64,000 nt of DNA, taken from the NCBI GenBank assembly GCA_943788095.1, contig CALSOZ010000010.1, forward strand, positions 1 to 64,000. Reading direction: 5' to 3'. Made by a program: the position numbers and the translations under genes. Origin of the DNA: an uncultured Flavobacteriaceae bacterium. Lineage in GTDB: Bacteria; Bacteroidota; Bacteroidia; Flavobacteriales; Flavobacteriaceae. This document shows positions 36,978 through 46,568 of this stretch, piece by piece. The first letter of the stretch is position 1, and the number at the start of each line of letters is the position of its first letter. The notes beneath the pieces are model-generated. The model did no database searches, was not told where the DNA came from, and saw only the letters and a list, made by a program, of their open reading frames with translations.

Positions 36978-37941
36978 TTTTTGGTGTGATTACATATTCC
37001 AACTGCGTTACTTTTAGTTTGGCTGTTTTTATATTTATGGGTTGTTTTACTAAAACAGGGGTCAAATAATTATTATCGGTACTCAAGGAATTAAAATCGC
37101 ACTCTACAAAAAAATCACGAGTATCAATCTCATTATACGCCTCTAAAGTTGCATAAAAAACCACGGGGATTTCCTTAGGGAAAAAGTTGATATTAACGGC
37201 TTCTGGAACGTTTCTAATGGTCACAGGGACATTGACACTACCTTCAGTAAATTTTGCAACCTCAGCACTTATTGCAACTTTCTGATGGGAATATTTTAGT
37301 TGATTTGATTTGACAACAAGGTCCAAGTCAACAATCCGATTGATCGTCGCGTTTACAGCATTCAAGTTGATCAGTTTGGTCTTAACATTAGTCATCGATT
37401 TTAAGAGTGATTCTGGCCCAATAACAGTGATTGAATCGGGTACAGACAAATACGAATCAACCAAATCATAGCCTACTGCAAAGCTTGAATTTATCAAAAC
37501 CGTGACGGGTATTTTTTTAATAAATTGACGATCATAGGGAAATAAAACAGTATCAGGATTAATCGTCTTTACAGTAATTCGTGCATCAAAATGATTGATA
37601 ATTTTTTCAAACTGATTTCGTTCTGTCCAATAATAATGCGTTTTATCTTTGTTTAATTTTGAAAAATCAACATCAATTACAGGCTTCGAAATATAATATT
37701 TCAAAAGCTCAAAACCGCGTCCGGATAGTGTGATGTTTATAGTTTTTGAGTCCTTGGATACAATCAATTCATTGGATTTAATTTGCGATGGTTGCAATTC
37801 AAATTGAAGCGTTTGGGTGTACGTATTTGATAATTTTGAGAGTAAAGAAATCAAAAAAGACAGAAACAAAAATAACACAAACACATTCAAACGTTTGCCT
37901 TGTATTAGATTAGATTTTATGTTTATAATTTTTTTTATCAT
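36970..37941 (-). CDS. YbbR-like domain protein
   Basis: A 323-residue protein with one N-terminal membrane helix (about 20-37) and extracytoplasmic YbbR-type beta repeats (for example VDVDFSKLN, DSITVIGPESLL, NVPVTIRNVPE). YbbR proteins (CdaR) in Firmicutes regulate the diadenylate cyclase CdaA; in Bacteroidota the role is not established. The c-di-AMP phosphodiesterase-like 7TM-HD gene in this window makes a link thinkable but unproven. It overlaps both neighbours (coaE and the glycosyltransferase), which indicates one transcript. Confidence 0.82.
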   Translation of the reverse strand: MIKKIINIKSNLIQGKRLNVFVLFLFLSFLISLLSKLSNTYTQTLQFELQPSQIKSNELIVSKDSKTINITLSGRGFELLKYYISKPVIDVDFSKLNKDKTHYYWTERNQFEKIINHFDARITVKTINPDTVLFPYDRQFIKKIPVTVLINSSFAVGYDLVDSYLSVPDSITVIGPESLLKSMTNVKTKLINLNAVNATINRIVDLDLVVKSNQLKYSHQKVAISAEVAKFTEGSVNVPVTIRNVPEAVNINFFPKEIPVVFYATLEAYNEIDTRDFFVECDFNSLSTDNNYLTPVLVKQPINIKTAKLKVTQLEYVITPKND

Positions 37942-38948
37942 TGGGCTCTGAAAAATAAATTAGGAAACAAAAGGGTCTCATCTTTAGAAGAAAGTTTCAG
38001 TTTTAGAGAGGCTTTAAGAAAACCAATTCCGTAGCCAAAAAACTGAATACAAATAGCGGGCAGTACTAAAAAAGCGACTATGATATTGTTTGAAGTGCGA
38101 AAAGCACCAATCATGGCTGCAAGAAAATAGAATGCATAAATGATTAAAAACCAATAAAATCCGAAAATGGCGGCTAGGCAACTCCCAAAAAAACAGAGAG
38201 TAAACACTGTTGGAAACCAATAGGCCAACCGAGTGGATTGTGGGTGCCATTTATTTAGGATGGGGCGGGCTTGTCCAAATTTATAGACTTGAGTATAGAA
38301 ACTTTCGAAGGATATGCGGCGTTTATGGAATACAAACGCTTCGGGGATAAGATGTAATTGATATCCCATTTCTTTGAGTCGAATGGACAAATCGGGGTCT
38401 TCCCCAGGGTGAATCCGTCCAAACCCTCCTGTGGCTTGAAAGGCTTCTTTGGAAATTCCCATATTAAAACTTCGAGGTTCATAATTTTTGACCGATATTT
38501 TACCGCCACGAATACCGCCAGTAGTCATATAAGAGGTCATCGAAAAATTAATGGCTTTTTGGAGGTCTGTAAAAGTGTCTCTGGCAGCGTCTGGCCCTCC
38601 AAACCCATCTACAAAGCTGGTGTTTAGTTTGGCAATAACCGCTTCTAGATAAGGTGGTGGCAAGATGCAATCTGAATCTAAAATAATAAAATAACGGCCT
38701 TTGGCACGTTCCATTCCGTAATTTCTGGAATGTCCAGGGCCTGTATTTTCTTTGGTGTAATAGCTAATTTTGAGAGCATCTTGAAACTGATCGACAATGC
38801 GTTTTGCGTCTAAAGTAGAGCCATCTTCAATGATGACAATTTCAAACGTCTTAGGCGATTCTAAAGCACAAAAACTTTCGAGAAGTTCTCTAATTTCTTC
38901 TGGACGGTTAAAAACAGGGATGATAAACGAAAAATCACTTGCAATCAT
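37938..38948 (-). CDS. Family 2 glycosyltransferase with C-terminal membrane helices
   Basis: A 336-residue GT-A enzyme. SFIIPVFNRPEEI starts the fold, EDGS and the LDSDC metal-binding motif bind the nucleotide sugar, and GEDPDLSIR is the acceptor-side motif. Three or four hydrophobic helices lie in the last 100 residues. It likely adds a sugar to a lipid-linked glycan at the inner membrane; the acceptor is unknown. I start at ATG 38948, because the longer form begins with TTG and an unconvincing CNFVT segment. Confidence 0.87.
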   Translation of the reverse strand: MIASDFSFIIPVFNRPEEIRELLESFCALESPKTFEIVIIEDGSTLDAKRIVDQFQDALKISYYTKENTGPGHSRNYGMERAKGRYFIILDSDCILPPPYLEAVIAKLNTSFVDGFGGPDAARDTFTDLQKAINFSMTSYMTTGGIRGGKISVKNYEPRSFNMGISKEAFQATGGFGRIHPGEDPDLSIRLKEMGYQLHLIPEAFVFHKRRISFESFYTQVYKFGQARPILNKWHPQSTRLAYWFPTVFTLCFFGSCLAAIFGFYWFLIIYAFYFLAAMIGAFRTSNNIIVAFLVLPAICIQFFGYGIGFLKASLKLKLSSKDETLLFPNLFFRAQ

Positions 38949-39030
38949 AGTGACAAAGTTACACAAAGTGATTGAATTGTAGTGAGTTGATGCATTATAA
39001 AAAAGAGAGGGGCTAAAAAGTAAATAAATC

Positions 39031-39129
39031 TGTCATTCTGAATATATTTCAGAATCTAAAACTATTGAAATCCAATAACGATGCGAATCTGAAACGAGCC
39101 TACCTTCAGTAGTCAAGTTCAGATTGACA
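39031..39129. repeat. MITE-like intergenic element with inverted ends
   Basis: A 99-bp block is bounded by TGTCATTCTGAA and TTCAGATTGACA, which are inverted copies with one mismatch. Next to the left end is a small palindrome, CTGAATATATTTCAG. It lies between fabI and the glycosyltransferase and contains no gene. Such TGTCATTCTGA-ended elements are common in flavobacterial genomes. Confidence 0.5.
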
Positions 39130-39178
39130 AAGCGAAGCCTTTTCAGACAGCCTCTTAATATTTATAATGAGGAGTTAC

Positions 39179-39997
39179 CTACGCATCTTCTGTAAAAGTA
39201 TCCATCACGGCATCACTGACACCCATGTTACTAAAACCGCCATCATTAAACAAGTTTTGAAGGGTTACACGTTTGGTTAAATCGCTAAATAACGATACGG
39301 TATAATTGGCGCAATCCAATGCGGTTGCATTCCCTAGAGGTGACATTTTATCAGCATAAGCAATAAAGCCATCAAATCCTTTCACTCCTTTACCAGCAGT
39401 GGTGGGCGTTGGCGATTGTGAGATGGTATTGACACGCACGTTTTTGTCGCGTCCAAAGAAGTATCCAAAGCTTCTGGCAATACTTTCTAAATAGGCTTTG
39501 TTATCTGCCATGTCGTTATAATCAGGAAACACACGTTGTGCTGCCATATACGTAAGGGCTACAATACTCCCCCATTCGTTCATCGCGTCGTGTTTGTAAA
39601 GCGTTTGCATCACTTTGTGAAAGGACATTGCAGAAACATCGGTTCCTTTTTGCGTCCAGTCATATTTTTGATCGGTATAAGCACGGCCTTTTCGCACGTT
39701 AATTGACATCCCAATGGAGTGCAATACAAAATCGAGCTTACCGCCTAAAATTTCTGTAGCTTGTTGTACTAAATTTTCTAAATCTTCAATAGAGGTCGCG
39801 TCTGCCGCAATCACTTGTGAACCTGTTTTTTTTGCCAATTCATCAATCTGCCCCATTCGCATTGCAATGGGTGCGTTGGACAATACAAACGTACCGCCTT
39901 CTTCATGAACACGTTCGGCTGTGATCCATGCAATTGAATTGGGGTCTAAAGCTCCAAAAATAATTCCGCGTTTTCCTTTTAGTAAATTGTAAGACAT
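39179..39997 (-). CDS. fabI: Enoyl-[acyl-carrier-protein] reductase, FabI type
   Basis: A 272-residue SDR enzyme that performs the last reduction of fatty-acid elongation. The FabI-specific NADH-binding start (GIIFGALDPNSIAW) and LHSIG are present. The catalytic pair has the FabI spacing, Tyr then six residues then Lys (YNDMADNK). The substrate loop contains GFDGF. It stands 52 bp downstream of recN on the same strand. Its own promoter is not obvious. Confidence 0.93.
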   Translation of the reverse strand: MSYNLLKGKRGIIFGALDPNSIAWITAERVHEEGGTFVLSNAPIAMRMGQIDELAKKTGSQVIAADATSIEDLENLVQQATEILGGKLDFVLHSIGMSINVRKGRAYTDQKYDWTQKGTDVSAMSFHKVMQTLYKHDAMNEWGSIVALTYMAAQRVFPDYNDMADNKAYLESIARSFGYFFGRDKNVRVNTISQSPTPTTAGKGVKGFDGFIAYADKMSPLGNATALDCANYTVSLFSDLTKRVTLQNLFNDGGFSNMGVSDAVMDTFTEDA

Positions 39998-40049
39998 AAT
40001 TATATATTTTAGTGTCGGTGTTTATTTAATTTCTGGGGCAAATATAACA

Positions 40050-41702
40050 TTAATTCAATAATTGATTCGCATGGGCGATTGCGGATGCTGATAATTCTTT
40101 TCCCCCCAGCATGTGGGCTATTTCTTCGATGCGTTCCTCTTTTGATAATTTTTTAAGAGAAGTCACCGTTGTTTCTTGAAGGTCTTGTTTAAAAACTTTA
40201 AAATGCGACTGCCCTTTGGCCGCAATTTGTGGTAAATGCGTTATTGAAAATACTTGCATGTACGCACTCATTTGATGCATAATATCCCCCATTTTATGCG
40301 CAATTTCTCCAGAAACTCCCGTATCAATTTCATCAAACATGATGGTAGGCAACTGTTGATATTTAGATAATACCGATTTGATGGCCAACATGATTCTTGA
40401 AAGTTCGCCACCTGACGCTGCTTTTTTTAGAGGTAAAAATGAAGCTCCTTTGTTGGCTGTAAATAAAAATTCTAAATGATCCCTTCCGTTGTATAGATAG
40501 GTTTCCGAAGGATTTAATAGCAATTTAAATCGGGCGTTTGGCATTCCCAAATCCGTTAAGATTGTCTCTAATTGCTTTATTAGATCTGGAAGTACCTGGA
40601 GTCGTTTTTTGTGGAGCGTTTTGGCAGAGGCATCTAACTGTGAGACGAGCGATTCAAGCGATTTCTCTTTTTCAGAAATTACATCATCTAAAGAAGCTAA
40701 GGTATCCAATTGCGTCGATAAATGGGCTTCAATATCAATTAATGCCTCCACAGAATTCACGGAATGTTTGGCAAATAAATTATGAACGGTTTGAAGGATC
40801 AAATCAATTTCACTTAATCGTGAGGGGGCGACTTCAATTTTTGATTGTTCGGATTCAATATCATTATAAATATCATCCAATTCTATGGCGACACTTTGAA
40901 TGCGATCTGATAAAGTTTGAAAATTAGAAGAAACATCCGCCAATTTATGAAACAGTTGTTTAAGCGTCCTAAGATTGGAAGCGACGCCTAAGTCTTCGGT
41001 GCTTATGAGTTGATTGGCTAAAGTGAGTTCGGATTGAATAAGCTCTACATTATTTAGAGTATTGTATTCAATTTCGAGCGCCTCTAAATGAATCGTTTGG
41101 AGTTTTGCTTCAGATAATTCATTTAAAAGAAAGGATTGATAATCCTTATCTTTTTCAGATTGTAATTTTGAAGCTTTTAGGTCGTTTAATTGTTTTTGAG
41201 TTGTTTTGTACGATTTCAAAAGGTGTTGATAGTCCAAAACAGTGGTGCTGTTGTTCGCTAAAGCATCAATGATTTGAAATTGAAAATCATCGTTTGTTAA
41301 CTCTTGTGTTTGTTGTTGCGAATGAATATCGATTAATTGCTCGCCTAAATTTGATAAAACAGTTAGATTCACAGGTGAATCGTTGATAAATGCTCTTGAC
41401 TTTCCAGACGGCAACACTTCTCTGCGAAGGATGGTGTGCGAATCAAAATCGAGATCATTTTCCTGGAAAAACGGTTTTAAATTAAAATTTTCAATGTTAA
41501 AACTGGCTTCAATAATACACTTTTTGGAGGTGTCATTGATATTTGAAAAATCGACTCGCTTACCAAGAACCAATGCCAATCCACCTAGTAAAACAGATTT
41601 ACCAGCCCCAGTTTCTCCAGTAATACTGGTAAAACCGGAATCGAATTGAACCTGAAGGGTCTCAATTAATGCATAATTACTTATAGAGAGTTCTGAAAGC
41701 AA
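40050..41702 (-). CDS. recN: DNA repair protein RecN
   Basis: A 550-residue SMC-like ATPase for double-strand-break repair. Walker A GETGAGKS at 29-36, a long coiled coil (about 150-370), the ABC signature SGGELSRIMLA and Walker B IMFDEIDTGV are all present. It is the last member of the conserved bamD-rpoZ-coaBC-DUF4835-recN series, with about 70 bp to the DUF4835 gene. Confidence 0.95.
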   Translation of the reverse strand: MLSELSISNYALIETLQVQFDSGFTSITGETGAGKSVLLGGLALVLGKRVDFSNINDTSKKCIIEASFNIENFNLKPFFQENDLDFDSHTILRREVLPSGKSRAFINDSPVNLTVLSNLGEQLIDIHSQQQTQELTNDDFQFQIIDALANNSTTVLDYQHLLKSYKTTQKQLNDLKASKLQSEKDKDYQSFLLNELSEAKLQTIHLEALEIEYNTLNNVELIQSELTLANQLISTEDLGVASNLRTLKQLFHKLADVSSNFQTLSDRIQSVAIELDDIYNDIESEQSKIEVAPSRLSEIDLILQTVHNLFAKHSVNSVEALIDIEAHLSTQLDTLASLDDVISEKEKSLESLVSQLDASAKTLHKKRLQVLPDLIKQLETILTDLGMPNARFKLLLNPSETYLYNGRDHLEFLFTANKGASFLPLKKAASGGELSRIMLAIKSVLSKYQQLPTIMFDEIDTGVSGEIAHKMGDIMHQMSAYMQVFSITHLPQIAAKGQSHFKVFKQDLQETTVTSLKKLSKEERIEEIAHMLGGKELSASAIAHANQLLN

Positions 41703-41770
41703 AGTGTTAATTATTTGGCAACTAAGATAAACTATCTCTTAAACTAATTTGAAATGAAATCGAAAAATAT

Positions 41771-42661
41771 TTAAAATTTTATGTTGCGCCACTTTGAAGA
41801 ATGCATCGGTGCAATTTTGGATAACGTGGAGACTAAATCTGCAATATCAACCGTTGGCCCTCCAGAAAATAAATCTGAAATTTCATCTGCTTTAGCATCA
41901 AAAAACACGCGAAGAAGAAACGAATTGGGTCGTCTTCGGTGTAAGCTCTCAAATTGAGTTAAGGCTTCAACAATAGCCGACTTTGCTTGTTTCACATCCG
42001 TTGCCATCAAGTCCAATCCTTGTAAGTGATACCCAAATAGAACGGTTCGAAACTCTTTAAAGGTTGGCGATAATATATTATTAATTAAGGCGCTTCGAGT
42101 TTGATCTCCACCAGATGGTGGCTGCCATCCCACCGAATTAGTTTGTTGTGAATAATTCACAATATCTTGTGCTTGTTTGTAATGTGCATCGCCACCATTC
42201 AGCTCAAATGTATCGGCATCCATCCCCAAAATCATGTAGACATGAAAGGCGATCACGGACACTAAATTTGATTCAAATTGAGTGGAATTAAAATTAAGGT
42301 TTTGATACTGTAAGTAATTAAAATTAAAGTTTTTATCATTAAAATTATAAACAGAACTCGTATAATAAGAATTGTGAACAGGTCGAGCCGATTGGATCTG
42401 AATCGTTCCTTGAAAAGCATCGGATTGATTATCTTGTATGGTAATGACCATACTACATTCGATGCGTTCTTGAGGTTTGACGGTTTGAGCGGTCCAACGG
42501 GTGTTGTTTACGAATTCGTTGAGTTGTTTTTCGAGGGTTTTAAACAACTGATTGTTCTCATTTCCTGTTTGTAGCGCATTGACAACAACCGAGCAATTAA
42601 GCTCTTGCGATTCTCCGTACATGGAGGTTAAAACAGCCACTAAAACAATTAATTTACGCAT
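41771..42661 (-). CDS. DUF4835 family secreted protein (possible T9SS PorD-like)
   Basis: A 296-residue protein with a signal peptide (about 1-18) and the family core (LNCSVVVNA, FVNNTRWT, QERIECSMVI, FESNLVSVIAFHVY, LGMDADTFELNGG). DUF4835 proteins are found next to coaBC and recN across flavobacteria; my recollection that they are annotated as type IX secretion component PorD is not certain. It overlaps the coaBC stop by 8 bp, so they are co-transcribed. Confidence 0.85.
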   Translation of the reverse strand: MRKLIVLVAVLTSMYGESQELNCSVVVNALQTGNENNQLFKTLEKQLNEFVNNTRWTAQTVKPQERIECSMVITIQDNQSDAFQGTIQIQSARPVHNSYYTSSVYNFNDKNFNFNYLQYQNLNFNSTQFESNLVSVIAFHVYMILGMDADTFELNGGDAHYKQAQDIVNYSQQTNSVGWQPPSGGDQTRSALINNILSPTFKEFRTVLFGYHLQGLDLMATDVKQAKSAIVEALTQFESLHRRRPNSFLLRVFFDAKADEISDLFSGGPTVDIADLVSTLSKIAPMHSSKWRNIKF

Positions 42662-43865
42662 TGATTTGTTTTAAAAGTTCATTCATGATATCAGTAGCAA
42701 CGTCTGCTTTTGATTTTAAAGGAAACGCTGTTTGAACTAAATTTTTATCAATAAGGGTCACTTTATTTGAAGTACCTCCAAATCCAGCGCCTTTATCATT
42801 TAACGAATTTAATACAATTAAGTCTAAATTTTTAGATTTTAACTTTTTTATCGCATTAGCAACTTCGTCATTTGTTTCTAAAGCAAACCCAACCAAAATT
42901 TGATGCGATTTGATTTTGCCTAGGGATGCCAAAATATCTTTTGTTTTTTCTAATTCCAATGATAACGTAGATTCCGCCTTTTTTATTTTGGAGGTGGCTA
43001 CGTTTATAGGTTTATAATCGGCGACTGCAGCCGATAAAATTGCAACATCAACCGATTGAAAATGCGCATGCACTTGTGTATACATTTCGAGGGCACTAAT
43101 CACAGGAATGGTGGTTATGCGCGAATGGTTTGTGCTGTAGTGTGTGGGTCCTGTGATGTAAATAACCTTAGCGCCTAGTTGAGCTGCTTTGTTGGCGATT
43201 TCAAACCCCATTAATCCACTGGAATGATTTCCAATAAAGCGTACGGGATCGATGGCTTCATAGGTGGGACCCGCCGTTACAAGGATGGTTTTTCCATACA
43301 GGGACAGCTCTTTTAAAATATAAGATTCAATGTGATTTACAATTGCTTCGGGTTCTGCCATGCGTCCTTCGCCAACCAGCCCACTGGCTAACTCTCCAGA
43401 AGTGGCTGGAATCAAAATATTTCCAAAAGATTGGAGGGTCTCTAAAGAAGCTTTAGTGGTGGGATGTTTATACATATCCAAATCCATTGCCGGGGCAAAA
43501 TAAACAGGACATTTGGCTGAAAGATAGGTTGCTACAAGGAAATTATCACTGCGACCAGAAGCCATTTTTGAAAGCGTATTTGCAGTGACTGGGGCAACCA
43601 AAAAAAGGTCGGCCCAAAGACCCAAATCAACATGATTATTCCAAACTGCATTGTCATCAGTGTCTTGAGTAAACGATGAAATTACAGGATTTTTGGAAAG
43701 TGTAGAAAGAGTAAGAGGTGTTATAAAGTCTTTCGCAGCAGGAGTCAAAATGACTTTGACATTCGCGCCTGCTTTGACAAACAATCTAACGATGGATGCT
43801 GATTTGTACGCAGCAATACCGGCAGTAATTCCTAAAAGAATATTTTTACCGCGTAAAATTGACAT
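42654..43865 (-). CDS. coaBC: Bifunctional phosphopantothenoylcysteine decarboxylase/synthetase
   Basis: A 403-residue two-domain enzyme of CoA synthesis. The N-terminal FMN-dependent CoaC part (1-185) shows GITAGIAAYKSA, APVTANT and the PAMDLDMYKHP substrate loop. The CoaB part (186-403) shows VTAGPTYEAIDPVRFIGN and the K-rich KIKKAES segment. It sits 3 bp after the rpoZ stop. With coaE at 36.4 kb it covers three of the last four CoA steps. Confidence 0.95.
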   Translation of the reverse strand: MSILRGKNILLGITAGIAAYKSASIVRLFVKAGANVKVILTPAAKDFITPLTLSTLSKNPVISSFTQDTDDNAVWNNHVDLGLWADLFLVAPVTANTLSKMASGRSDNFLVATYLSAKCPVYFAPAMDLDMYKHPTTKASLETLQSFGNILIPATSGELASGLVGEGRMAEPEAIVNHIESYILKELSLYGKTILVTAGPTYEAIDPVRFIGNHSSGLMGFEIANKAAQLGAKVIYITGPTHYSTNHSRITTIPVISALEMYTQVHAHFQSVDVAILSAAVADYKPINVATSKIKKAESTLSLELEKTKDILASLGKIKSHQILVGFALETNDEVANAIKKLKSKNLDLIVLNSLNDKGAGFGGTSNKVTLIDKNLVQTAFPLKSKADVATDIMNELLKQINA

Positions 43866-43868
43866 CTG

Positions 43869-44201
43869 TTATTTTTCTTGAGAATCTTCATCTACACTGC
43901 GGTAGTAAATTTTCTCATTTAACCATTCTTGAACTGCTAAAGCATGTGGCTTAGGAAGCCGCTCATAGAACTTAGAAACTTCAATTTGTTCCTTATTTTC
44001 AAACACTTCTTCTAAGCTGTCATTATAAGTCGCAAATTCTTCAAGTTTATCAATCAATTCTTTACGAATATCAGTATTGATTTGCTCTGCTCTGCGAGAA
44101 ATTACAGAAATCGCTTCATAGATATTTTGCGTTGGCGCATCAACCTTATTACGATCGTATGTTTCTGTATTAACGGGTGCATTTACTTTTTTTAAGTCCA
44201 T
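43869..44201 (-). CDS. rpoZ: DNA-directed RNA polymerase omega subunit (Bacteroidota type)
   Basis: A 110-residue protein of the RpoZ/Rpb6-like family, longer than E. coli omega in the way usual for Bacteroidota. The core helix segment NIYEAISVISRRAEQIN corresponds to the conserved omega region that clamps the beta' C-terminus. The position between bamD and coaBC is the usual flavobacterial context and supports the call. Confidence 0.9.
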   Translation of the reverse strand: MDLKKVNAPVNTETYDRNKVDAPTQNIYEAISVISRRAEQINTDIRKELIDKLEEFATYNDSLEEVFENKEQIEVSKFYERLPKPHALAVQEWLNEKIYYRSVDEDSQEK

Positions 44202-44210
44202 AATGAAATA

Positions 44211-45026
44211 TTAACCTTTAGTAGTTGTTGATTTATTTTGTATTGAATTTAAGTCTTCAAACATTTTTTGAAGCTGTTTTGCGTTTTTGGGTTCTGGAAA
44301 AGCGCGAAGTAAGGAATTGTAATAAGAAATTGCCTTTGAAACGCGTTCCTGTTCTTTCCAAGCCACACTATTAACCGCTAGTTTATAGGCGGAATCAAAT
44401 TTATAAAACATCGCATCTTCTTTGAAAGAAGTCCCCGGAAATTCGATTAAAAAATTATCAAAAGCCTTAATCGCTGAGTTATAATCTCTATGATAAGGAC
44501 CTGTTTGATTGTATTGTAAAGCAATACTGTAAGCTTTTTCTTCTAACTTGAAATCCAGTTCTTTTACCAATTTATTAGCAGCCTCTAAATAAGGAGATGA
44601 CGGAAAGCGGTTGATAAATTCCTGAAGCTTTTCTAATCCTTGTATTGTTTCGGTTTGATCTTTGGAAAACACAGGCGAAAGTTCATAATAACTTTTGGCT
44701 GCTAAGAAAGCAATTTCTTCTAGTTTTTCACTTTTGGGATACGCATCTACGAAGCGTTCCATTTGATAATTTGCGGTATAATAATCTCTTGTTTCGTAGT
44801 ACGTTTTACAGTACATATACATCAATTTTTCTGCTTGAGGCTTACCTCTATATTTAGGGACAATTTGCACGAATATTCGATTGGCTTTGTCAAATTTACC
44901 GCTATCAAAAAGTTCGGTTCCAAATTTGAACTTAGCAGCAATATCTTCGTTTTTTAAAACCTTTTGATATTCGCTACACGAATTGAACGATAAAACTAGA
45001 ACTAATATGTATATAAAATTCTTCAT
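44211..45026 (-). CDS. bamD: Outer-membrane protein assembly factor BamD
   Basis: A 271-residue lipoprotein (lipobox SFNSC, Cys 17) made of TPR-like repeats (FGTELFDSGKFDKANRIF, AYSIALQYNQTG, NSAIKAFDNFLIEFPGT). In the Bam complex it helps BamA fold beta-barrel proteins in the outer membrane. It is the first gene of the series to recN; rpoZ follows after 9 bp. Confidence 0.93.
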   Translation of the reverse strand: MKNFIYILVLVLSFNSCSEYQKVLKNEDIAAKFKFGTELFDSGKFDKANRIFVQIVPKYRGKPQAEKLMYMYCKTYYETRDYYTANYQMERFVDAYPKSEKLEEIAFLAAKSYYELSPVFSKDQTETIQGLEKLQEFINRFPSSPYLEAANKLVKELDFKLEEKAYSIALQYNQTGPYHRDYNSAIKAFDNFLIEFPGTSFKEDAMFYKFDSAYKLAVNSVAWKEQERVSKAISYYNSLLRAFPEPKNAKQLQKMFEDLNSIQNKSTTTKG

Positions 45027-45142
45027 AAATATTTTAAGAATGAGGGCAAAATTACGGATTTATAACGGATTAAAAAAAACTATTATTGTCACGAAAATAA
45101 AGCTATAAAAATTTCTTGCAATATGGTTTAAGTATTATTTAA

Positions 45143-46018
45143 CTAAAAGTTAGCGATGAAGGCCGAAATCTTAGCTTTTAAAGCATCGGTTGCTGGCACT
45201 AGTGGCAATCGAACTGTATCTTCACAAAGTCCTAAAGATTCAAAAACGGCTTTAATTCCTGAAGGATTGTTTTCTTCAAAAATAAGCCCGATCACTTCCA
45301 TTAAGCGTGCTTCTATTTTTTTGGTTTCCGTCCTATTGCCTTGGAGTCCCAGTTGGATCATCTGAGAAAATTCTTTTGGAAAGGCTTGACCAATCACAGA
45401 AATCACACCTGATCCACCGGCTAAAGTAACTTCGGACACTAAATCGTCATCACCCGAAATGATTAAAAAATCAGAAGGTTTGTTTTGAATTAACTCTAAA
45501 TATTGATCCATATTGTTACCAGCTTCTTTGACCGCAACGATGGAATCAAAATCAGTCGCTAATCTTAGGGTGGTACTGGCCTCCATGTTTTTGGAAGTCC
45601 TACCGGGAACATTATATAAGATGACTGGAATGGAAGACGCTTCAGCTACGTGCTTAAAATGTTGATATAGGCCTTCTTGCGTTGGTTTACTGTAATAAGG
45701 AACCACCGAAAGAATCGCTGCAAACGGACTTAAGTCAGTTGTTTTTAACTCTTCAACTACGGCTGCGGTGTTGTTCCCACCAATACCAATTACCAATGGA
45801 ACACGTCCTTTGTTGGCGTCTATGACCGTTTTGCAAATGGCCTTTTTTTCTTCAGCATTAATGGTTGCACTTTCGCCAGTAGTCCCACTAATAACTAAGT
45901 AATTAATTCCGTTTGAAATATTGAATTCTACGATGGCTGCTAGTGCCTGATGATCGATGCTTAAATCTGATTTGAAAGGTGTAATTAAGGCGACACCTGT
46001 GCCTACTAATGTTTTCAT
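45143..46018 (-). CDS. dapA: 4-hydroxy-tetrahydrodipicolinate synthase
   Basis: A 291-residue TIM-barrel aldolase that condenses pyruvate with aspartate semialdehyde in lysine and diaminopimelate synthesis. The Schiff-base lysine is K164 in VAVKEAGNN. T46-T47 in ISGTTGES and Y135 in LYNVPGR complete the active site. Its ATG overlaps the stop of the DUF6913 gene (TAATG). The diaminopimelate epimerase gene dapF is also in this window at 60.6 kb. Confidence 0.95.
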   Translation of the reverse strand: MKTLVGTGVALITPFKSDLSIDHQALAAIVEFNISNGINYLVISGTTGESATINAEEKKAICKTVIDANKGRVPLVIGIGGNNTAAVVEELKTTDLSPFAAILSVVPYYSKPTQEGLYQHFKHVAEASSIPVILYNVPGRTSKNMEASTTLRLATDFDSIVAVKEAGNNMDQYLELIQNKPSDFLIISGDDDLVSEVTLAGGSGVISVIGQAFPKEFSQMIQLGLQGNRTETKKIEARLMEVIGLIFEENNPSGIKAVFESLGLCEDTVRLPLVPATDALKAKISAFIANF

Positions 46019-46536
46019 TATAACCTATTTAGGGTAGTTAAATATTTAATTAATTCTGTTTTAAAAATAGTTGTTTTTGAAGGATCAACCTCGATAATAA
46101 AATCATGTAAACGATCGTCTTCAGTATTTAAACCTAGCTTGAAATTTGCTTTTGAAAGTGCGGTAACCAAGTTAAGTTCTAGTGTATTTTTTTTATAATA
46201 ACTAATCAGCACATCAAAAGGCTGATCAACAAATTCATCAATATCATGGTTTTTAGATCGTCCTAACCAATCAAAATCAGCAATGCTAAAAAAAGCATCC
46301 CAACTGTTGGGTCGTTTTTTTTTGGCATCAATTTTAGAAATGAATCTAATTTTATTTTTACTGATTCCTAAATCTTTTAACAAATCATCAAAAAACTCGT
46401 AATCATGATACGCATCATAATCAAAAATAATACCGACAGACTGCACTTTACTGCTTCTAAAATCCTTAAATCTTTGATCAAGAATTTTGGCAATATTTTT
46501 TTTAATCGATACACTTTTCAATCGTTTAAAAAACAT
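46018..46536 (-). CDS. DUF6913 family protein
   Basis: A 172-residue cytoplasmic protein recognised as the small flavobacterial family that usually precedes dapA (VGIIFDYDAYHDYEFFDDLL, FFSIADFDWLGR, LGLNTEDDRLHDFIIEV). No catalytic motif or membrane segment is visible and the function is unknown. Translational coupling to dapA through the TAATG overlap hints at joint expression. Confidence 0.8.
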   Translation of the reverse strand: MFFKRLKSVSIKKNIAKILDQRFKDFRSSKVQSVGIIFDYDAYHDYEFFDDLLKDLGISKNKIRFISKIDAKKKRPNSWDAFFSIADFDWLGRSKNHDIDEFVDQPFDVLISYYKKNTLELNLVTALSKANFKLGLNTEDDRLHDFIIEVDPSKTTIFKTELIKYLTTLNRL

Positions 46537-46568
46537 GTACTTTTATTGAATATACAAATGTACTATAA

